NCBI GenBank assembly: GCA_023091665.1
Contig: JALJCQ010000009.1
Coordinates: forward strand, 2,170,001 to 2,234,000
Reading direction: 5' to 3'
Length of the DNA: 64,000 nucleotides
Origin: Pythium myriotylum
Lineage: Eukaryota > Oomycota > Peronosporomycetes > Pythiales > Pythiaceae
The notes under the pieces were generated by a model. It was not told the origin of the DNA, searched no databases, and worked only from the letters and a program-made list of their open reading frames with translations. A program made the translations under genes and the position numbers. Positions 53,092 to 62,305 of this stretch are shown here, piece by piece; position 1 is the stretch's first letter, and every line of letters begins with the position of its first letter.

Positions 53092-53405
53092 GGTGTCGCG
53101 CGGCGTCTCGGGAGATGCCGGTTCGGGGGACGGCGGCCACGCGGAACGAAACTCCCACGCGAGGGTTCATCACCCAATCACCCACTGGCTTCGTTTGAGG
53201 TGGACCACGCCAGCATGCTGCCCTAGGCACTCGCGCGAGGGGGAGAGCTTGACGCCGTTGGGTGGGGGAGAACTTCAACTGGTCAGCAGCGCCGCCGCCA
53301 TCTCATCTCGCGCGGGGCAGCCGCCGCAGCGCAAGTGCAAGTTGACGCATCCGCAAGCAGAGGCGCTCGGCCCATTCCCGAATCTGCCACAAAAGAGAGA
53401 GAAGC
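53092..53405. promoter_or_regulatory. Divergent ArfGAP / dihydroxyacetone kinase promoter region
   Basis: A 314-bp region between divergent start codons. No distinct initiator or repeat stood out. Confidence 0.35.
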
Positions 53406-55163
53406 ATGGCCGCCAAGACCAAGACCAAGCAGCTCGTGCGCGACGCCCACGCGATCGTCGAGGACATGCTCGAGGGCCTCGTGCAGGCCCAGCCGCACCT
53501 GGCGCTCGTCGCCAACGAGAAGGTCGTGCTCCATCGCGACTACGAAGCCATCAAGCAGCGCCAGGTCACGCTGCTCTCCGGCGGCGGCAGCGGCCACGAG
53601 CCCGCCCACGCCGGATACATCGGCGAGGGCATGCTCACCGGCGTCATTTGTGGCAACGTGTTCGCGTCCCCCACGACGCACCAGGTGCTCACGGCGATTC
53701 GCCATGTCGCGGGCCCCAAGGGCTGTCTTCTGATCGTGAAGAACTACACGGGAGATCGCCTCAACTTTGGCCTCGCCGTCGAGCAGGCAAAGACTGAAGG
53801 CTTCTTGGTCGACATGGTTGTCATCGGCGAAGATGTCGCCGTCGTCAACGCGAATGCTGGTCGCCGCGGTCTCAGCGGCACAGTGCTCATCCACAAAGTG
53901 GCTGGAGCTGCCGCCGCTGGCGGGGCTGACCTCAAGTCGATCGTGAGCATCGTCGATAAGATCTCAGCTATGGATACCCTCGGAACAATCGGTGTCGCAC
54001 TCCGTCCCTGCACCTTGCCAGGACAGGAAGGCCCATCCCGTGAACTTGGCGATAATGAGATGGAACTTGGTCTCGGCATTCACGGTGAGCCAGGTGTTGA
54101 GCGGTGCGAGCTGCAAGATGCCCCGACGGTCACGGAGCGGATGGTGGAGCGCCTTGCTGGAACACTGACGCTGACAACCGGCTCAAGCAGCGTCCTCATG
54201 GTCAACAATCTGGGATCGAGCACCACGATGGAGCTTTTTGTGGTTGCCAAGCATGCGATTGCTTCACTTAAGCGCCGTGGTGTGGAGGTCAAGCGAGTGC
54301 TTGTCGGCTCGTTCATGACCGCGCTCGATATGACCGGGTTCTCGCTCACGACGTGGAAGCTCGACGGCGACGCGAAGCTGCTTGGCTACTTCGATGCCCC
54401 AACGACTGCAACTGCTTGGAACTACTCTCCATTCGAAGTTGCGTCGCAGCCGCAGATCGTGCAACCGTTGCACGCCGCTGGTGGTCACCCTGTCTATGAA
54501 AGACCCGCTCAGCTCTCCGCGACCGCTCAGGTTGTCGACAAGGCTATCCGTGCCGCCTGTGAGCAGCTGATCAAGAGCGAGCCAGACTTGACCTCGTGGG
54601 ACTCGAAGGTCGGAGACGGTGACTGCGGAATCACTTTCCGCAATGCTGCAAAGGCGATTCTTGCGGATCTCGAGGTGAAGTATCCGCTGAACGACGCCCC
54701 GGCAACTTTGCGATCGCTTGCGTTCTCGGTGAGCCAGAGCGCGGGTGGTACGTCTGGCGTTCTGTACACGATATTCTTCACGGCCGCAGCCGTCCAGATG
54801 GAGGCTCTCCGCGAGGAGTCGGCGCCCGCGTGGGGCGCTGCGTTCCGCGCTGGGATTGAGGCTGTGCAGCGCTACGGCGGTGCAAAGGAGGGTTCGCGCA
54901 CGATGGTTGACGCGCTGCTACCAGCAGAGCGCGCGCTGGGCGATCCGTCGGCGCTTGCTGCGGGCGACCTCGCCAAGCACCTCGAGGCTGTCGCAGCCGC
55001 CGCAGAAGCGGGCGCTGACAAGACCCGCTCGATCCCTACGTCGCAGGCGTTCGGTCGCACGGGCTACGTTGAGGAAGCGCAGGCGCAGGACATTCCCGAT
55101 CCAGGTGCGAAGGCTGCCGCCATTTGGATTCGCGCCGTCGTCGACGCCGTGACGGGCCCGTGA
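53406..55163 (+). CDS. Dihydroxyacetone kinase (ATP-dependent, DhaK-DhaL fusion)
   Basis: A 585-aa single-exon enzyme phosphorylating dihydroxyacetone, and usually glyceraldehyde, with ATP in cytosolic glycerol metabolism. The DhaK half (about 1-335) has GGGSGHEPAHAGYIG, the substrate-binding His226 in GLGIHGEPG, and VNNLGSSTTMEL. The DhaL half (about 385-585) has the metal/nucleotide motif SKVGDGDCG with its Asp residues, SQSAGGTSGVLY and the DALLPAERAL region. The length and two-domain order match eukaryotic and Citrobacter-type single-chain kinases rather than PTS-linked bacterial ones. Start context AGAAGCATGG is reasonable. Confidence 0.93.
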   Translation: MAAKTKTKQLVRDAHAIVEDMLEGLVQAQPHLALVANEKVVLHRDYEAIKQRQVTLLSGGGSGHEPAHAGYIGEGMLTGVICGNVFASPTTHQVLTAIRHVAGPKGCLLIVKNYTGDRLNFGLAVEQAKTEGFLVDMVVIGEDVAVVNANAGRRGLSGTVLIHKVAGAAAAGGADLKSIVSIVDKISAMDTLGTIGVALRPCTLPGQEGPSRELGDNEMELGLGIHGEPGVERCELQDAPTVTERMVERLAGTLTLTTGSSSVLMVNNLGSSTTMELFVVAKHAIASLKRRGVEVKRVLVGSFMTALDMTGFSLTTWKLDGDAKLLGYFDAPTTATAWNYSPFEVASQPQIVQPLHAAGGHPVYERPAQLSATAQVVDKAIRAACEQLIKSEPDLTSWDSKVGDGDCGITFRNAAKAILADLEVKYPLNDAPATLRSLAFSVSQSAGGTSGVLYTIFFTAAAVQMEALREESAPAWGAAFRAGIEAVQRYGGAKEGSRTMVDALLPAERALGDPSALAAGDLAKHLEAVAAAAEAGADKTRSIPTSQAFGRTGYVEEAQAQDIPDPGAKAAAIWIRAVVDAVTGP

Positions 55164-55625
55164 TGGCTGCGAGGCTGTCGTCTCCACGGTCTCTACTGAG
55201 CAGCTCCGTATCCATGCGATGTATTGCCTTGTGTTAATGGTGTGAAAAGTGAAGCCACTTCCGTTTGCCGATCATAGTCACCTCTTTTTACGAGGGGTAG
55301 GGGTCTGAATTTTGCTCCGAATGTCTTGCAACGTGACGAGAACTGTTCTGATGGATCGCAAAAGAGACTCACCCACGAGCGCCGAATGTTCTCGCCCCAG
55401 AACTGCGATTCCAGACGGTGGCCGGCACAGATGATCGATGGCGAGGCGATGATCGCAGTGTCGCAGTGACCCGTGGAAGGCGCACCCGGCATCGCCGGCC
55501 AGCACGCCAGCCACCAGACTGTATCCAGCGCAAAGGACGCTCGCGGGCCTTTTTCGATCCGCTCGGGTCGGTCGCACGGCCGCCGACGCTCGCCACAACA
55601 GAATCGGATCTCCCCAGCAGCGCCG
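55164..55625. other. Intergenic spacer, 460 bp
   Basis: Between dihydroxyacetone kinase and the first type I membrane gene. An open frame runs through it into that gene, but it lacks a signal peptide and looks like leader. No repeats seen. Confidence 0.35.
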
Positions 55626-56671
55626 ATGGTGACGCGGAAGCGGCCGGCCTCGACTGCGCGGCTGCTGCTGCTGCTCGCCGTCGCCATGGCGGTCGGCGTC
55701 GCCCACGCCGCCGCGCCCACGGACGGATGCTGCGCCAAGTGCATCGGCAAACCGTCCTCCATCGCCTACACCTACGACCCGCTCGTGTACGCGCAGTGCA
55801 GCGCCGCCGGCGGCGTCTGCTGCTTCAACTGCGGAGAGACCTCGTCCCCCACGATCGAAAACGCGTCCTACGGCGATGACGGCGAGACCCCGCAGGTCAA
55901 GGCCGGCGAGTGGATCCAGATCACCTGGAGCAACATCGCGCGCGTGACGTACGAGTCGTACAAGAAGAACCAGGTCAAGTCGAGCACCGTGAGCAACGCG
56001 AGCTCGGAGGCTACCAAGGAGGACGGCGTCTTCTTCGTCTGTGCCAAGAGCGAAGGCACGATCGCGATCCGCGGCTGGGGCTCCGATCCGTGCACCACGG
56101 CGTCCAAGGAGTCGACCATTCAGATCATCGCGGGCACCGGCAACGGCACGTGCGCCTCGCGTACCCCGACGCAGCCGACGACGACGTCGGCCCCGGCCGC
56201 GACCAGCAACAGTGCGTCCTCCAAGCCCAAGGACGAAGACCCGATGATCGCCGATTGCAACCTGCAGCGAGCCAGTGTGGTCGAGGTGGACGGCAAGAAG
56301 ACGTGTGTGTGTGCGGCCGAGTGGACTGGCGCCCCCGAGTGCACAGGGTACCCGTGGTGGAAGACCGCGGCGACGATCGGCGGTGGTGTTGCGGCTTTGG
56401 TAAGTTTGTCTCTTGTCTCTGGCTCTCTCATCCTCGAGTGGTCAGCTCACACGGTTGTCCATTGCAGCTCTCTATCGCTGTCTCCGTCAAGGCGTTCGTC
56501 AACTCCCGCAAGGCCAGCAAGCTCGAGAAGGAGCAGAACGAGGCCAACGGCGCAGTGCTCGGCGAGGAAGCCATCACCATCGCCTCCGACCCGGCACCGA
56601 GCAACCGAGTGAGCAACCAGGCCTACCAAGAGCCGCCCAAAGCGCGTGACAACAAGGAGTACACGCTGTAA
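55626..56671 (+). CDS. Type I membrane protein, Cys-rich ectodomain (paralogue A, two exons)
   Basis: Exons 55626-56399 and 56468-56671 (donor GTAAGT, acceptor TTGCAG, phase 0) give 325 aa. A signal peptide (to about residue 28) is followed by a Cys-rich segment (GCCAKCIGKPSSIAYTYDPL...CSAAGGVCCFNC), a beta-rich domain of about 100 residues with a conserved YKKNQVKSS and a GTIAIRGWGSDPC stretch, a Thr/Ser-rich stalk, a small Cys motif (CVCAAEWTGAPEC), one membrane helix and a 55-residue charged tail. The intron interrupts the membrane helix. I do not recognise the family. The receptor-like shape suggests a surface role (inferred). It is a tandem paralogue of the next gene. Confidence 0.82.
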
Positions 56672-57022
56672 CAGTAATGCCCTCGAGCCCCCTCCGCAAC
56701 CACGCCGCTGCCCGACCGCGCCGCCTGTCAGTCCGTCCCTTCGTCATCTCCAGGGCCCGCCTCCAAGCCCCTTCGTCCCTCTCCGTCGCCGCCAACAAAG
56801 ACAGCATTTGAGACAGGCACCCAGCCATCGCCACGTCGGCCAGCTGGGCGTGGCTGCCAATTTATTTGGAAACTAAGCTAATCATCAATCCCCGCAATTA
56901 TTATTGGACCAATTACTGGCGTGGACCACACGAGAAATCAGGCAAATTGGCCGCCCGTCCGTTCTACCGGGTGCACCCGACCGGCCGAGCAGCTCCCAAC
57001 GGCCCACTCCTCTCTCGTCGCC
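56672..57022. other. Spacer between type I membrane paralogues
   Basis: A 351-bp spacer, Pro/Arg-coding-looking by chance in several frames. It should hold the promoter of paralogue B. Nothing else seen. Confidence 0.35.
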
Positions 57023-58108
57023 ATGCTGCTGCTGCTCTGCGCGGCGCTGGCGCTCGCGGCCTCGCCCGCGCGCGCGGCCGACCAGTGCTGCGCCACGTGC
57101 CTCGCGCAGACCGACCCCAAGGCGCGCGCCATCACCTACGACCCGCTCGTCTTCTCGCAGTGCAGCGCCGCGCTCGGCATCTGCTGCTACGGCTGCTCCT
57201 TCTCGCACGGCGCGCCGAGCTACCAGTCGGGCGTGACCTTCGACAGCGACGGCGCGGCGCAGACCAAGGCCGGCACGCGCGTCGCGCTCTCGATGAACGG
57301 CGTCTCGCGCCTCACCTACGACTTCCTCGCCAAGAACCAGGTCAAGTCCACGTTCGTGGGCAACCAGAGCACCGAGGTGCTCGCGACCAAAGACGGGACC
57401 TTCTCGCTCTGCGCGCGCGGCGCCGGCACGATCGCCTTCCGCGGTTGGGGTGCCGACTCGTGTCGCCAGGTCACGTCCGAGTACACCATCACGGTGCTCG
57501 CGGGAGACGGCACGGCGACCTGCGATGCCGCGACCGTGAAGCCGTCGGCAGGCAGTAGCGATACCGCGACGCCGACGACGACCAAGCCTGTGCAGACGGT
57601 GATCCCGACGGCCGATGGCGGAAGCACCAAGGGCACGAGCGACACTGATAGCTGCAGCGCGACGCGCGGTGCTGTGAAAACGAAAGACGACGGCACGAAA
57701 TACTGCGAATGCTTGGGCGACTGGCGCAATCCGCCGCTCTGCGATGCGTACTCGTGGACCAAGACCATCGTGACGATTCTCGGCGCCCTCGCTGCTGTGG
57801 TACGTGTCGCACCGAACAGACGAAGCGGACGAGGCACTAACCCTGGTTCGTAGCTCTCCATTGCATTCTCCGTGCGTGCCTACTTGAAGAGCAAAAAGGC
57901 CGAGAAGGAGGCGCAAAACAACGATTTGGATGTGACGTCCGAAAACGAGATCGAGACGATGCGCATCTCGCCCGCCAAACGAGATAACAGCAACACGGCG
58001 GGGTCTCCAGCGACGACCGTCAGCCTGAACAGCACCAAACGCTCGCCCGTGCGCACACCACTGACCACGACGCCAATCCGCACATCTGGTCACGAGACAA
58101 CCCTCTGA
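57023..58108 (+). CDS. Type I membrane protein, Cys-rich ectodomain (paralogue B, two exons)
   Basis: Exons 57023-57799 and 57854-58108 (54-nt intron, donor GTACGT, CACTAACC branch, phase 0) give 343 aa. Organisation matches paralogue A: signal peptide (MLLLLCAALALAASPARA), QCCATCLAQ...ITYDPLVFSQCSAALGICCYGC, a domain with FLAKNQVKSTF and GTIAFRGWGADSC, a Thr-rich stalk, CECLGDWRNPPLC, a membrane helix split by the intron at the same place, and a longer basic, Ser/Thr-rich tail ending in ETTL. Shared intron position and order show a tandem duplication. The ectodomains differ considerably, so divergence is not very recent. Function unknown. Confidence 0.82.
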
Positions 58109-58180
58109 CGCAGGCCATAAATCCCGTACATTTTGCACAGTAAGAATCCATTCACACTATTTCGCTACTAGTACATAGAC

Positions 58181-59530
58181 TTAGAGCACGCCCTTTTCCT
58201 GGTTGTCGCTCGTGTACACGCCGAAGAATTGCTCGTAGCTGGCTGTGCCGCGCAGAATCGCGTCGTCGCTGCGACGGTCGTAAGCCATGAACCAGAAATG
58301 CGGTCCAGCCATGTCGTGTGGCTTCCACTTGGCTACAGCGTGAAAGTAAGCGCGCTGTGTCGACGCGCTGGGCGTATTGGATGGGAAGCCCACCGGTGCT
58401 GCACCAGCAGACGGCCACCCCGTCTCGGTGAGCCGCATCTTGGTGATGGCAGCGCCGAAGCGAGTCCGCAGTTGTGCCCACTGCGCGTCGAGTAGTGCCA
58501 CGGGGTTGCTCGGGTCAAAGCCTGTGGTGAAGAAAGGGTAGATATTGACACCGACGAAGTCGCACGCAGCCACGAGGCGATCCATGTCACTTGCGATCTG
58601 TGGATTTGTCAATTCGTTCACACGTTGCGCCGTCCCGACCATAACGTTGGTCACGCCGGCCGCTCTGAGTCGTTCCCTGATGTTCTGCATACGAGTGAGG
58701 ATAGTGTCCACAGTTTGGTCGCCGCCAGCTTGGACAAGGTCTTCACTGCCGACAATGATTGCCTCAACAGTCCCTGGGTGTTGTTTGGCTCCCTGCACGG
58801 CAGCCTCAATCTCAATCTCTTCCCAATCCGAACGCGGAAACTTGGCAAGCCCAATAAAGAGCTTTAGGTTGTACTTGCTCGCGTAGTCGGCGATGCGAAG
58901 GCCGAAATACTGAGCGTGGTATGTGCGAAGCGTCGTGAAGCGCTCACTCAACTGCTGGAGATCGCGGTCGAGGATCTCACCCACGCGGCTGCTGTCGCCC
59001 CCGTTCAGGGGGTAGAGTCCGCTGTGCATAGGCTCGTAACAAGAGCCAAGGCCTGTTGCGCCTCCGATCGTGGAGGTCGGAAAGGAAGGAGTCGAGGTCG
59101 GAGCGGAGGTAGAATTTGCCGTTTGTGTAGGGCTGGGAGCTGGAGTTGGTACTGCTGCTGTTGTTGATACTTCAGTGGTTGGTGGAGGCAAAATTAATCC
59201 CGATGGAGCCGGGGGAGCACTTGAAGGTGTTGTTTCATGTGGCGTTGGTCCAGACGCTCTAGGAGACACGACAGGGGATATGTTCGATGACGGAGAAGCG
59301 GGGGTCGTTGTTTGGCTTGGAGCTACAGTGGGTGGCGCAGGTGGAGCCGTTGTTTCATATGGGTGGACGGCCTCAAATGCTGGAACCATGGGTGCGTGAA
59401 CTGGTTTTGGAATGGCCGGTGGTTGCTCGCTGGCGACGTCGCATTGCACTGGATCGGCAGAAGATGCTGCTATCCACAGGCGTACAGAGACCAATAGAGC
59501 TATCAAGAAGGATCGCGCCATCCGAGCCAT
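58181..59530 (-). CDS. Secreted GH17 beta-1,3-glucanase with Ser/Thr/Pro linker
   Basis: A 449-aa protein with a signal peptide (residues 1-24, MARMARSFLIALLVSVRLWIA...), a Thr/Pro/Ser-rich, probably O-glycosylated linker of about 120 residues, and a C-terminal glycoside hydrolase family 17 domain from about residue 155. The acid/base Glu lies in IIVGSEDL and the nucleophile Glu in RLTETGWPSAG; FVGVNIYPFF is also typical. GH17 enzymes cut or transfer beta-1,3-glucan, the main oomycete wall polymer, so wall remodelling is the likely role. The start at 59530 is the first ATG; the open frame extends upstream only through a GTG. It is convergent with paralogue B (72 bp between stops). Confidence 0.88.
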   Translation of the reverse strand: MARMARSFLIALLVSVRLWIAASSADPVQCDVASEQPPAIPKPVHAPMVPAFEAVHPYETTAPPAPPTVAPSQTTTPASPSSNISPVVSPRASGPTPHETTPSSAPPAPSGLILPPPTTEVSTTAAVPTPAPSPTQTANSTSAPTSTPSFPTSTIGGATGLGSCYEPMHSGLYPLNGGDSSRVGEILDRDLQQLSERFTTLRTYHAQYFGLRIADYASKYNLKLFIGLAKFPRSDWEEIEIEAAVQGAKQHPGTVEAIIVGSEDLVQAGGDQTVDTILTRMQNIRERLRAAGVTNVMVGTAQRVNELTNPQIASDMDRLVAACDFVGVNIYPFFTTGFDPSNPVALLDAQWAQLRTRFGAAITKMRLTETGWPSAGAAPVGFPSNTPSASTQRAYFHAVAKWKPHDMAGPHFWFMAYDRRSDDAILRGTASYEQFFGVYTSDNQEKGVL

Positions 59531-59955
59531 TGGTGACCTTCTTCTGTCTTCCCTATGAGTTTGAATTTGAGCCGCGCGATAGCTTGAGCATGAGTCTCGG
59601 CTTGCGGAATCAGCCACGCGAGTCGAACGCTCCTGCAGTTTCACGTCACGAAATGAAACTGTGGGAACTGGATCTTAGTCGCAACGTTCTCTCTGAGTTC
59701 GCAACTCTTGCGTCGAAGTTGCGCGTAAAGCATCTCGTCTTACTGTGAGTTGTAGCGGCTTCCAGCAAGTAGAACCTCTCAACCTTTGCCTTGCGGCCAG
59801 ATTCACGTCACCACCCACTCATCACATGAGATCATGGCATAAGCGAGTCCCAACGAACACCAGCAGCATCTCATGCCGTTTCGCCGAACCCGCCACGGAT
59901 GCCTCTTTGAGTAGCGGCGGAAGATTCTCCGACACCTAGGTATCCTACCTGGTCC
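59531..59955. other. Intergenic spacer, 425 bp
   Basis: Between the GH17 start and the 3' end of the fourth FBT homologue. No gene or repeat seen. Confidence 0.35.
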
Positions 59956-61848
59956 CTAGCATCCTTCACCACCAGCAACAGTCAGGCACGCGGTTGTCTC
60001 GAATGCCGCAAGGATCGTCGTAAAGGGAGCCCATAGTAGCACAAACATCGCTGCGCCACCGACGTACAATGCTGCGAGGCGGTGTGCGCCACCGAAAGAT
60101 TTGAGCGCATACATGTCACGCTTCTGTTCTGGCAGCAGCGGTAGCAAGGCAAAGTTAGCGGCGCGGAACACAACCCACATCAGGAACGCATATATCATCT
60201 TCCACCGCGCGGAGCTTGTGTCCTTGACCCATTCGCTATCATACGCATCGAAATGGGCACCAATGCTCTGTGAGAGTGACGTCGCAAACGGGATTGCGGC
60301 ATTTGCTAGCGATGTGAAGAGCGCAAAACTTGTCGCTTCCAGTCCATTCGACTCGGTGACTTCCAAAATTGCAAGTAGAATAGCATAGTAGGCCAGTGCC
60401 TCGACGAATGCGACGAGCTGCTCCACCAAAAGCGTCAGTATTCCGTTGCGAACGACGTCTGTCACGATGAACACGAGCGGGATAATCGTGAGGAGCACAG
60501 AAATGACGACGGCTCCCTGAATTAGCCGTTTCCAGCTCGTCAGCAAGTGGGAACCTTTAAGCAAGATTGCCACTGCCACGAAAACTAGCGCGTTGACTGC
60601 ATTGATGATGTTGCTCAGGAGGGGGCTGATGGAAAGCCACGTTTCGTATAGAACTTTGTTGGAGCTTGCGTAGTATGAGAAGCATACCCGGGCGAGAAAA
60701 ACGTAGAGTGCAATTTGCAGCGTGGATCGTCGCTGGAAATATTTCCAAAGTGTGAGCCGTTGAGCACGCGTGACGCTCGATCGACGTGGTCTGTCGGAAG
60801 CCCGAGTCAAAGTTGGAGCAGGTGTGTTTCGATGATCATCACCCAGAGTGGAGGCTCGCGAAGGGTGGTAGAACTGGCTGGGCTGTGTTCTGCGTTGACG
60901 AACCTCCTCAACCAAATAGAACCAGTTTGCGGAGCTTGCCACCAAGGTTGCTGCCACAACAAATAGCCACATTTGATTCGGTGACGCTCCCCACCCGAAG
61001 TCGCCTCCATACGGTTTGCTGTTGCAGAGAAGCGCGGCTAGGAATGTCATGCCAGCGTGGCCAGCATACCTCGAAGTCATGGCTGTCAGCAACACGGTTC
61101 CTCTCTTCGATTCAGGTTCGCGGTGTGAAAGCTCAACAACGATTCCATCACACACTGTATCTGCGATGACGACTCCGAATGACAAGATTATGAAGAGTCC
61201 GATGTACTTGGAACCTGCGTCCGCAGCCTCGCGATTTGTAACTTGGCCATGCTTGAGATACGGTGTCTCGCTTGGAATACATGAGACTGTTAGCGCAAAT
61301 ATTCCGCACAGAGCCCATCCAATGTACAGATAAGGCTTGCGCCGAAGGCCCCTGATTGGAGCATAGTCCGAGGCCAGAGCAACCACCAACTTGAGGCTCC
61401 ACGGAAGCGCAATGAGCAACTCGGCCGAAAACGCACGGTACTCGTCCATGTTGAGATAGATCTTGAGGTACGGATACACGATCGACTGGAGCATCGCTTG
61501 GGTGACACCAATGCTCGTGTAGTTGACCCACAACGCCACTTTGTCCTGTCCATGGCCATGGATGATCGTTGGAGACGTGGCCGCGCTGTACATGCTGTAG
61601 GCAGCGAGTGGATCTTCTTTTGGAATGTGGTCTTCATCTACATCGTACTCGAAGTCTCCATCAAAGTACTCGATCTCGCCGCCGTCGTGCGTGTGGGCCG
61701 CCGGCGACTGGCCAAATAGGTTGACCGGGAGATAGGCCGTGGAGACGCCGTCGCTCGTGCGCTCGCTGCGCGAGTACTCGCTCGTGGACGTCTCGGTCTC
61801 GAGGATCGTGAGGTTCTCGTGGGTCACGGCGGTGCGTGGCGACGCCAT
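59956..61848 (-). CDS. Diverged folate-biopterin transporter homologue (fourth FBT)
   Basis: A 630-aa single-exon MFS protein. A 110-residue acidic, Ser/Thr-rich N-terminal extension precedes the membrane domain. FBT signatures are present: YLNMDEYRAFSAELLIALPWSLK, IRGLRRKPYLYIGW, VVELSHREPESKRG, and the C-terminal CLTVAGGEGC parallels the CLRIVGGTGC end of the three clustered copies. A basic, Ser-rich loop of about 50 residues separates the two six-helix halves. It is about 30 kb from the tandem trio, on the other strand and strongly diverged, so it is an old paralogue. The start at 61848 is the first ATG in frame (an upstream GTG was ignored). Substrate unknown. Confidence 0.85.
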   Translation of the reverse strand: MASPRTAVTHENLTILETETSTSEYSRSERTSDGVSTAYLPVNLFGQSPAAHTHDGGEIEYFDGDFEYDVDEDHIPKEDPLAAYSMYSAATSPTIIHGHGQDKVALWVNYTSIGVTQAMLQSIVYPYLKIYLNMDEYRAFSAELLIALPWSLKLVVALASDYAPIRGLRRKPYLYIGWALCGIFALTVSCIPSETPYLKHGQVTNREAADAGSKYIGLFIILSFGVVIADTVCDGIVVELSHREPESKRGTVLLTAMTSRYAGHAGMTFLAALLCNSKPYGGDFGWGASPNQMWLFVVAATLVASSANWFYLVEEVRQRRTQPSQFYHPSRASTLGDDHRNTPAPTLTRASDRPRRSSVTRAQRLTLWKYFQRRSTLQIALYVFLARVCFSYYASSNKVLYETWLSISPLLSNIINAVNALVFVAVAILLKGSHLLTSWKRLIQGAVVISVLLTIIPLVFIVTDVVRNGILTLLVEQLVAFVEALAYYAILLAILEVTESNGLEATSFALFTSLANAAIPFATSLSQSIGAHFDAYDSEWVKDTSSARWKMIYAFLMWVVFRAANFALLPLLPEQKRDMYALKSFGGAHRLAALYVGGAAMFVLLWAPFTTILAAFETTACLTVAGGEGC

Positions 61849-62305
61849 GGTGGAGAAGGACAGCGAGTGGGGTCGGAGCTGCTCGTGCTGTCGCCCCGTT
61901 TGTGAGTCACAATCAGAGTGATGGTCGAATCCGGAATCCGTCAGGCGCACGGGAAGAGTCAGTCGGAACCGGTACGACAGACTAAGAAACCGGTTTCCTG
62001 TGGCTGGTCAGCTTCAACCAGACGAGCGAGCCAAGATACGTCGGTGAGATTCCGCGAACTGACGGCGATTTGGCTTGCTCGCGATCTCGACGGACTTGGT
62101 ATTAGGTCGGCGTCGGTAGTGCTTGTCGGGAGCAGAGTCAACAACGAAGCTCATCAGAACGACGACGAGGATTAGATGGAGATTTTGCATTCGCAATGGG
62201 GAAAATGAGAACTGAAACGAGACTGGAGCAAGACGCTATGACCTCTCATCTGCAGCCTTTTCTACTACTGCATGTGGAACACACGCATAAAATGGCCATT
62301 CAACC
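61849..62305. other. Intergenic spacer, 460 bp
   Basis: Between the fourth FBT start and the 3' end of the last gene. An initiator-like CATCACTCTGATTG (minus strand, near 61915-61930) may belong to the FBT gene. No coding sequence seen. Confidence 0.35.
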
